A stretch of 28,719 nucleotides of DNA from JANNHK01 sp034408875 (GTDB lineage: Bacteria; Actinomycetota; Acidimicrobiia; IMCC26256; PALSA-610). The notes beneath the pieces are model-generated. The model ran no database searches and was not told the origin of the DNA. It was given only the letters and a program-made list of their open reading frames with translations. A program made the translations under genes and the position numbers. The DNA lies in assembly GCA_034408875.1 (NCBI GenBank), contig JAWXCJ010000250.1, positions 1 through 28,719 on the forward strand, in the 5' to 3' direction. Within the stretch, counting starts at the first letter, position 1. Each line of letters starts with the position of its first letter. Shown here piece after piece: positions 23,230 to 28,719 of this stretch.

Positions 23230-24342
23230 CTGCAATCCGACGAAGAGGCGGCCATCCGCCTTTGCAATGTGCGCAAAGTCTTCGCGGGCTCCGGCGCGCC
23301 CGCAGTCGGCGACCTTTCCCTCGACATTCCTGCGGGTCAGATCGTCGTACTCGTGGGTCCGTCAGGTTGCGGCAAGACGACGACGCTCAAGATGATCAAT
23401 CGGCTGATCGAACCGACGGGCGGCGAGATCTTCGTGCTCGGGACCGAGGTGCACTCGGTTTCCGCGCCGGTACTGCGCCGGAGTATTGGCTACGTGATCC
23501 AACAGATCGGCCTGTTCCCGCACCGCACGATCGAAGCGAACATGGCGACCGTCCCGCGTCTCCTCGGCTGGGACAAAGCCCGCATCCGCGCGCGCGTCGA
23601 CGAACTCGCCGACCTCGTCGGACTCGATCGCGGCTTACTCCGGCGCTACCCGTCCGAACTTTCAGGTGGCCAGCAGCAGCGCGTCGGCGTGGCCCGGGCG
23701 CTGGCGGCCGACCCGCCGATCTTGCTCATGGACGAGCCGTACAGCGCCGTCGACCCGATCGTGCGTGCGCACCTCCAGGACGAGCTCCTCGCGTTGCAGC
23801 GGCGCGTCCACAAGACGATCGTGCTCGTCACCCACGACATCGACGAGGCGATCAAGCTCGGCGACCAGGTCGCGATCCTCAACGTCGGCGGCGTTCTCGA
23901 GCAGTACGCGACTCCTGCGGAGGTGCTGCGCGCCCCCGCGAGCGAATTCGTCGCGCGGTTCCTCGGTCGCGAGCGCGGGCTGAAACGACTCGCGCTGATC
24001 CGCGTCGACGAGGTGCCGCGCGTCGACGGACCGGTCGTCGACATCAACGCGACGCCCGACGAGGCTCGCGCAGTCATGGACAAGTGGAACGTCGACTGGG
24101 CTGGCGTCCGCGACGGACACCGTCTTCTCGGTTGGGCATCGGGTCGCGATCTCGACGGTCGTGCGCGTGTTGGCGACGCGCCGCTGCAACCGTTCCAGTC
24201 GTGGGTAACCACGGAGACGACGTTGCGAGAAGCGCTCGACGTGCTCCTGAACAGCAGCACGCGCGTCGCGGTCGTCGTCGACGACGACAACAACTATCTC
24301 GGCATGCTCACCGTCGAACAGATCAGTGAGGGGATTCTGTGA
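23230..24342 (+). CDS. opuCA: Osmoprotectant (glycine betaine/choline-type) ABC importer ATPase with CBS domains
   Basis: The ATPase of a quaternary-amine/osmolyte importer. It has Walker A GPSGCGKTT (about 43-51), the Q-loop region IGYVIQQIGLFPH, signature LSGGQQQR, Walker B with LLMDEPYSAVDP and switch His in VTHDIDEA. The last roughly 100 residues form a CBS-domain pair, which in related transporters senses ionic strength or nucleotides. Family homology (AAIRLCNVRKVF) starts before the first GTG at 23269, and a CTG at 23230 lies six bases after GGGAGG (23218-23223), so I start there and get 370 residues. GTG 23269 (357 residues) is the fallback. The stop overlaps the next start by four bases. 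Confidence 0.9.
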   Translation: MQSDEEAAIRLCNVRKVFAGSGAPAVGDLSLDIPAGQIVVLVGPSGCGKTTTLKMINRLIEPTGGEIFVLGTEVHSVSAPVLRRSIGYVIQQIGLFPHRTIEANMATVPRLLGWDKARIRARVDELADLVGLDRGLLRRYPSELSGGQQQRVGVARALAADPPILLMDEPYSAVDPIVRAHLQDELLALQRRVHKTIVLVTHDIDEAIKLGDQVAILNVGGVLEQYATPAEVLRAPASEFVARFLGRERGLKRLALIRVDEVPRVDGPVVDINATPDEARAVMDKWNVDWAGVRDGHRLLGWASGRDLDGRARVGDAPLQPFQSWVTTETTLREALDVLLNSSTRVAVVVDDDNNYLGMLTVEQISEGIL

Positions 24343-25013
24343 GCATCCTCGCGGCGTACGACGGCGACGTGTGGATCGACTGGAGCTGGGTGGGCGATCA
24401 CGGCGACGAGATCGTGACGCACCTGCGCGAACACGCGGAGTTGACCGCGCTTTCGATCGGACTCGGACTCCTCATCGCAGTGCCGCTCGGCTTGTTGGCC
24501 GCGTTTCACCCGCGCGTGCGCGGTGTGACGATCGCGGCGACCGGCGTGCTGTACACCATCCCCTCTCTTGCCGCGTTCGCGCTGCTCCTGCCGTGGACCG
24601 GGCTTTCCCGAGCGACAGCGGTGATTCCGTTGGCCTCGTACACGTTGCTCATCATCATCCGGAACATCGTCGCCGGCATCCACGGTGTCCCGCGTGAGGT
24701 CAGGGAGGCCGCGACGGGCATGGGATACACGTCAGCCGCGCGGATCGGTTGGGTCGACATTCCGCTCGCGCTGCCGGCGATGTTCGCCGGGTTGCGTATC
24801 GCGCTCGTCACGGTGATCGGCCTCATTCCGGTCGCCGCCCTGGTCGGACAGGGCGGGCTCGGACGCTTGATGCGCGACGGGTTCGATCGCGGATTCCGCA
24901 CGCCGCTCACCGTCGGCATCGTGCTCACCGTCGCACTTGCAGTCGTCTGCGACTTGGCAGTGCTGCTCGCACAGCGCGTGCTCATGCCGTGGTCGCGCCG
25001 GAGGCGGGCATGA
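24339..25013 (+). CDS. opuCB: Osmoprotectant ABC importer permease (first)
   Basis: A 224-residue binding-protein-dependent permease with about five to six hydrophobic segments. The coupling loop that contacts the ATPase is EVREAATGMGYT (EAA motif), followed by DIPLALPAMFAGLRIALV. It begins with a GTG overlapping the ATPase stop (GTGA at 24339) and ends overlapping the next permease start (ATGA at 25010), so all three genes are translationally coupled. With the second permease it forms the heterodimeric channel for glycine betaine, choline, carnitine or a related osmolyte; the substrate is not readable here. Confidence 0.93.
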   Translation: MSILAAYDGDVWIDWSWVGDHGDEIVTHLREHAELTALSIGLGLLIAVPLGLLAAFHPRVRGVTIAATGVLYTIPSLAAFALLLPWTGLSRATAVIPLASYTLLIIIRNIVAGIHGVPREVREAATGMGYTSAARIGWVDIPLALPAMFAGLRIALVTVIGLIPVAALVGQGGLGRLMRDGFDRGFRTPLTVGIVLTVALAVVCDLAVLLAQRVLMPWSRRRRA

Positions 25014-25753
25014 ACTACTTCGGCGACGTGTGGGACTGGTTGCGCGACGGGCAGCATTGGACGGGCGACGAAGGCGTGCCGAACCGGCTTCTCGAACACG
25101 TCCAGATCTCGATCGTGTCGCTTGTGGTCGCCACGCTGGTCGCGCTCCCGATCGGGTTGTTGCTCGGCCACTTCCGCCGCGGCGCATTCGTCGCGATCAA
25201 CGTTTCGAACATCGGACGCGCCATTCCCGCGCTCTCGATCCTGCTCATGGCCGTGCTGGTGTGGGGTATCGGGGATCCGCCTTCGTATTTGGCGACCATC
25301 GGTGTGGTGTCGGTCCCTGCGTTCGTCGCGCTTGTCGCACTCGCGATTCCTCCGATTCTGACGAACACGTATGTCGGGGTCGCCGGGATCGACCCGAACG
25401 TTCGGGAAGCCGCGACCGGGATGGGTCTGAACGGTCGTGAGGTGCTGCGGACCGTCGAGCTGCCGCTGTCCGGGCCCTTCATCATGGCCGGCCTGCGCAC
25501 GAGCGCGGTGGCCGTCGTCGCGACGGCGACGCTGCTCGCGTATGTCGGAGGCGGCGGCCTGGGTCGTTTCATCATCGACGGGTCGCGCATCAGCTACAGC
25601 GATCCGCGCGTGTTCGTCGGCGCGCTGTTCGTCGCCCTGCTGTCGGTGACCGCCGAGTTGGCGTTGGGGTTCGTCGAGCGAGTGATACTTCCGCGTCCGC
25701 TCCGGGCATCGTCGTCGGCAGTCTCCGACGATGCCCCGCGTGTCGCCGCGTGA
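25010..25753 (+). CDS. opuCD: Osmoprotectant ABC importer permease (second)
   Basis: A 247-residue permease with about six hydrophobic segments and its own coupling loop, NVREAATGMGLNGREVL, followed by ELPLSGPFIMAGLRTSAVAVV and the family segment TLLAYVGGGGLGRFI. ATG 25010 overlaps the stop of the first permease by four bases. The two permeases share the fold and loop but differ in sequence, as usual for OpuCB/OpuCD pairs. The binding-protein gene follows 32 bases later with its own ribosome site. Confidence 0.93.
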   Translation: MNYFGDVWDWLRDGQHWTGDEGVPNRLLEHVQISIVSLVVATLVALPIGLLLGHFRRGAFVAINVSNIGRAIPALSILLMAVLVWGIGDPPSYLATIGVVSVPAFVALVALAIPPILTNTYVGVAGIDPNVREAATGMGLNGREVLRTVELPLSGPFIMAGLRTSAVAVVATATLLAYVGGGGLGRFIIDGSRISYSDPRVFVGALFVALLSVTAELALGFVERVILPRPLRASSSAVSDDAPRVAA

Positions 25754-25785
25754 TAGCCAGTCCGAAACACTGAGGAAGGAAACCA

Positions 25786-26763
25786 ATGCGAACCGTGAGA
25801 GTCCGACCGACGGGGCGAGCAATCGGAGTGCTGCTCCTTGCCCTCGTCCTCGTTTCCGCAGGATGCGGTGGCGATGACGACGACGATGCTGGTGACGACG
25901 CAACGGGCGACGACACCGAGGAAATATCGGGCCGTGTAGACCAACAGCTCGTGTTCGGCGGTCCGCCTGAGTGTCAAGAGCGGCCACTCTGCCTTGGTGA
26001 GACGGAGCAGGAGCTGTACGGGCTCGACTTCAAGGAAGTGAAGAAGCTCGACCCGGGTGGTCCCGTCACCGTCACCGCCCTCAGCGACGGCGACATCGAC
26101 GTCGGCCTGCTCTTCACCGGCTCGAGCGTGATCGAGGACAACTTCGTGCTCCTCGAAGACGACAAGGGCCTTCAGCCGTCCGACAACCCGGTTGCGGTCG
26201 GGCGGACCGAGGTGATGACCGACGACGTGGTCGGGATTCTCGACGCAGTCAACGCGGCTTTGACGCTCGACGAGTACAACGCCATGGCGCTTTCGGTATT
26301 CAACGACCTCGAAGACCCGGCTGACGTGGCCGGAGCGTTCTTGGAGCGCAACGGGCTCACCGAAGGTGGCGACACCGGCGCGGGCACGAGCCTCACCGTC
26401 GGCTCCAAGGACTTCGCGGGTGCGCAGCTCCTCAGCCAGGCGTACGGGCAGGCGCTCGAAGCCAACGGCTACGAGGTGTCGTACCAGGACAACATCGGCC
26501 CGACCGAGACGGTGTATCCGTTGCTCGGCGACGGCACGATCGACCTCTACGGCGAGTACACGGGCACACTGTTGACGTTCCTCGGCGGAACGCCCAGCTC
26601 CGACTCGGCCGAGACGTACGACTTGCTCGTCACTGCGCTCGAAGGCGATTCCCTGGTCGCGTCCGCGGCGTCAGATGCCCAGGACGTGAACGGCTTCTAT
26701 GTGCTCGACACGACCGCTGAGGAATTCGGTCTGTCGAAGATCTCGGACCTCACGTCCGAGTAA
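25786..26763 (+). CDS. opuCC: Osmoprotectant-binding lipoprotein with swapped domain halves
   Basis: The extracytoplasmic receptor of the importer. The signal peptide ends at a lipobox (SAGC, lipid Cys27), followed by an acidic linker. In OpuCC/ProX-type proteins the half starting VGSK comes first and the half with LVFGGPPEC and LEDDKGLQP comes second. Here the order is reversed: residues 53-193 are the normally second half (VFGGPPECQERPLCL, LEDDKGLQPSDN, DPADVAGAFLERNGL), and residues 202-325 the normally first half (LTVGSKDFAGAQLL, IDLYGEYTGT, NGFYVLDTTAEEFGLSKISD). The stop comes exactly where the other half would normally begin. Length (325) is normal, so both halves are complete. The ATG follows AAGGAAA. 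Binding-site residues were not mapped. Confidence 0.9.
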   Translation: MRTVRVRPTGRAIGVLLLALVLVSAGCGGDDDDDAGDDATGDDTEEISGRVDQQLVFGGPPECQERPLCLGETEQELYGLDFKEVKKLDPGGPVTVTALSDGDIDVGLLFTGSSVIEDNFVLLEDDKGLQPSDNPVAVGRTEVMTDDVVGILDAVNAALTLDEYNAMALSVFNDLEDPADVAGAFLERNGLTEGGDTGAGTSLTVGSKDFAGAQLLSQAYGQALEANGYEVSYQDNIGPTETVYPLLGDGTIDLYGEYTGTLLTFLGGTPSSDSAETYDLLVTALEGDSLVASAASDAQDVNGFYVLDTTAEEFGLSKISDLTSE

Positions 26764-26780
26764 GTCGGGCCGCGCAGTGT

Positions 26781-26827
26781 GGTGGTGGGACGCCCCGTCT
26801 CAGAAACGAGGCGGGCGTCTCACCACC
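26781..26827. terminator. Bidirectional hairpin terminator between convergent genes
   Basis: Arms GGTGGTGGGACGCC (26781-26794) and GGCGTCTCACCACC (26814-26827) pair with one mismatch; inner bases extend the stem with CGTCTC/GAGGCG round AGAAAC. It sits between the stops of the binding protein (26763) and the metallo-hydrolase (26820), so it can stop transcription from both sides. Confidence 0.6.
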
Positions 26828-27428
26828 CACGCTCGATCCACTGGTCGAGGTGCGGACGCTCGGTGCCGATTGTGGTGTCGAGCCCGTGGCCCGGCATGAC
26901 GATCGTCTCCTGCGGGAGCGGGAACAGCCGTCGGTCGATCGAGGTGATGATCGTGTCGAAGCTCGCGCCCTCGGTGTGCGTGTTCCCCGGCCCGCCCGGG
27001 AAGAGCGTGTCGCCGCTGAACAGCACCGGGTGATCCTCGATCAGGAAGCACGTCGAGCCACGGGTGTGGCCGGGCGTGTGGATCGTGTGCAGCCGGAGGC
27101 CGCCGATCTCGATGACATCGGCGTCGGGGATCGTGAAGTCGTACGACGGCAGCATGGCCGCGTCGCCCTCGGAGATACCCACATCGATGCCGGCATCGCG
27201 CATCTGGGTGACCGCCTGGATGTGGTCCCAGTGCCCGTGCGTGGTGAGGACCCGCCGCACACCGGTGGCGGTGGCGACCTCGAGGAGCAGCTCGTGCTCG
27301 TTGGCGGCGTCGATGATGACCGCCTCGCCCGTGCCCTTCGAGCGGAGCACGAACACGTTGTTCTCGAACGGCCCGACGACCAGCTTCTCGATCCGCACGT
27401 CGGAGGTCTCGTAATGAGCAGGCCGCAT
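26820..27428 (-). CDS. Metallo-beta-lactamase-fold hydrolase (glyoxalase II-like)
   Basis: A 202-residue single-domain MBL-fold protein with a complete metal site: THGHWDH (H-X-H-X-D-H), HTPGHTRGS, LFSGDTLF and MPGHG. Such small proteins include hydroxyacylglutathione hydrolase-like thioesterases. An actinobacterium would more likely use mycothiol adducts, but the substrate is unknown. The ATG at 27428 has no strong ribosome site. It is convergent with the osmoprotectant operon, with a shared hairpin over its stop, and divergent from the MFS gene, with a 71-base promoter spacer (27429-27499). Confidence 0.88.
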   Translation of the reverse strand: MRPAHYETSDVRIEKLVVGPFENNVFVLRSKGTGEAVIIDAANEHELLLEVATATGVRRVLTTHGHWDHIQAVTQMRDAGIDVGISEGDAAMLPSYDFTIPDADVIEIGGLRLHTIHTPGHTRGSTCFLIEDHPVLFSGDTLFPGGPGNTHTEGASFDTIITSIDRRLFPLPQETIVMPGHGLDTTIGTERPHLDQWIERGW

Positions 27429-27499
27429 GGCGCAAGCGTACCGAGCATGATGCGGTGAGCGCAGCGAGCAGCGACAAAGAATTGTGGGAAGATGCTCCC

Positions 27500-28719
27500 G
27501 TGAATCGCCGGGTTCTCGTCGTGCTCGGCGCCGCCCAGTTCTTGATGGTGCTCGACCAGGCCGTGATGAACGTGTCGATCAGCCAGCTCGTCGAAGATTT
27601 CGACACGTCGGTCACGACGATCCAGGCGGTCATCACGTTCTACTCGCTGGTGATGGCCGCGTTGATGATCACGGGCGGCAAGCTCGGCGATCTCTGGGGG
27701 CGCCGGCGCGCGTTCGGGATCGGGATGGCGATCTACGCCGTCGGCTCGGCTCTCACTGCGATCTCGTGGTCGGTCGGTGTGCTCGCACTCGGATGGTCGG
27801 TGCTCGAGGGCATCGGTGCCGCGCTGGTACTGCCCGCGTTGGTGGCGCTCGTCGCGGGCAACTTCGAAGGCCGTGACCGCGCGCTCGCGTTCGGCGTGCT
27901 CGGCGGCGTGGCCGGGGCCGGCATCGCGGTCGGGCCGATCCTCGGCGGGTGGGTGACCACCTATCTCACGTGGCGGCTCGTGTTCGTGGGTGAGGTCTTC
28001 GTCGCCGCGCTCATCTTGCTCGCATTGCGCTGGGGTGACCGAAGTGCCGCGCGAGGGGCGCCCGCCGCAACTCGACCTCGTCGGCTCCTTGCTGTCGGCC
28101 GCGGGTCTCGGGCTCATCGTGTACAGCGTGTTGCAGTCGAACTCGTGGGGATGGATCACACCGAAGAACTCGCCGGTCGAACCGTTCGGATTCTCGCTCA
28201 CGCTCTTCGTGATCGGTGCCGGTGTCCTCTTGCTCTTGGCGTTCTCGCGCTGGGAACGGCGCCGGGAAGCGCACGAACTCGACCCGCTCGTGCGCCTCGA
28301 CCAGCTGAAGATCCCGCCGCTCCGGGCCGGACTCGCCATGTTCTGCGCCCAGAACCTGATTCTCATGGGCATCTTCTTCACGATCCCGTTGTATCTCCAG
28401 GTCGTGCAGGGTTACGACGCGTTCGAGACCGGTCTGCGCATGCTCCCGGTGTCCGTCACGTTGTTCCTTACGTCGGCGCTGGGACCGGTGTTCGAGCGGC
28501 GGTTCGGCGCGCGGTCGGTCGTGCGCGCGGGGCTGGCCGTGCTGCTCGTCGCGTGTGTTGCGTTGCTCACGCTGATCGACCACGAGATCGACACGGTCGG
28601 GTTCCTCGTTACGATGGCCGTGCTCGGCGTCGGCATGGGGTTGTTGGCTTCTCAGCTCGGCAACGTCGTGCAGTCGTCGGTGGGTCCCGAAGAGCGCAGC
28701 GAAGCCGGGGGTCTGCAGT
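27500..28719 (+). CDS. DHA2-family MFS drug/proton antiporter, frameshifted and cut by the window end
   Basis: The gene starts at GTG 27500 (ribosome site GGGAAG at 27486-27491) and runs off the right edge. The first part reads MNRRVLVVLGAAQFLMVLDQ, then GGKLGDLWGRRRAFG, the MFS motif A between helices 2 and 3. The frame breaks at the G-run 28032-28035: removing one G joins ILLALRW to VTEVPREGRPPQLDLVG and gives a continuous hydrophobic transporter (LDQLKIPPLRAGLAMF, GIFFTIPLYLQVVQGYDAFETGLRMLP) to the end. The match is to the 14-helix EmrB/QacA group that exports drugs or dyes by proton exchange. The substrate is unknown. The single-base break may be an assembly error or a real loss of function. 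Confidence 0.8.
   Translation, partial: MNRRVLVVLGAAQFLMVLDQAVMNVSISQLVEDFDTSVTTIQAVITFYSLVMAALMITGGKLGDLWGRRRAFGIGMAIYAVGSALTAISWSVGVLALGWSVLEGIGAALVLPALVALVAGNFEGRDRALAFGVLGGVAGAGIAVGPILGGWVTTYLTWRLVFVGEVFVAALILLALRWGDRSAARGAPAATRPRRLLAVGRGSRAHRVQRVAVELVGMDHTEELAGRTVRILAHALRDRCRCPLALGVLALGTAPGSARTRPARAPRPAEDPAAPGRTRHVLRPEPDSHGHLLHDPVVSPGRAGLRRVRDRSAHAPGVRHVVPYVGAGTGVRAAVRRAVGRARGAGRAARRVCCVAHADRPRDRHGRVPRYDGRARRRHGVVGFSARQRRAVVGGSRRAQRSRGSA

Noticed and set aside
22947..23327. Upstream extension of EgtB
   Set aside because: The frame stays open but the residues do not resemble EgtB, and the plus-strand ATPase start lies inside it.

Overview
The window is high-GC DNA with GTG/ATG starts, many 1-4 base start/stop overlaps, an actinobacterial-type SUF iron-sulfur pathway (sufB-sufD-Rieske-sufC and sufC-sufS-sufU), ergothioneine genes and an LPXTG surface protein. 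This fits a high-GC actinobacterium, perhaps an Acidimicrobiia-like lineage; the lineage is inference, because no rRNA gene is present.

Layout. (1) 1-2319: the end of an operon with an LPTTG-anchored surface protein, a sortase-fold protein that has lost its catalytic residues, and the phosphate-uptake ATPase PstB. (2) 2377-4440: an arsenic cassette (aquaporin, arsenate reductase, ArsR, ArsI/CadI-like dioxygenase), with one 16-base palindrome repeated at three promoter positions. (3) 4448-5020: a GPP34-family protein. (4) 5073-9046: sufB, sufD, a Rieske ferredoxin and sufC on the plus strand. (5) 9116-13312: an AAA-type ATPase facing a restriction-modification gene that carries two frame breaks; this looks like an accessory defence island. 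(6) 13371-14793: an L,D-transpeptidase and a 57-residue unknown. (7) 14949-17519: a second sufC, then sufS and sufU, on the minus strand. The promoters of both suf clusters carry the same palindrome. (8) 17636-20825: a GT4 glycosyltransferase divergent from a debranching-type glycoside hydrolase. (9) 20839-22946: egtB-egtD for ergothioneine. (10) 23230-26763: a complete osmoprotectant ABC importer (ATPase, two permeases, binding lipoprotein). (11) 26820-28719: a metallo-beta-lactamase-fold hydrolase and the start of a DHA2-type MFS transporter with one frame break.

How they work together: the two suf clusters together give scaffold (SufBCD), cysteine desulfurase (SufS) and sulfur-transfer protein (SufU), probably under one regulator. 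The arsenic genes form a small regulon built round one operator. The stress theme (metalloid, Fe-S, ergothioneine, osmolyte uptake, envelope cross-linking) runs through most of the window.

The most unusual points are the osmoprotectant-binding protein whose two halves are in swapped order (circular permutation), the cysteine-free pseudo-sortase between an LPTTG protein and PstB, and the palindrome shared by two separated suf clusters. Three apparent frameshifts all lie in short homopolymers, so sequencing or assembly error must be considered before calling those genes dead.
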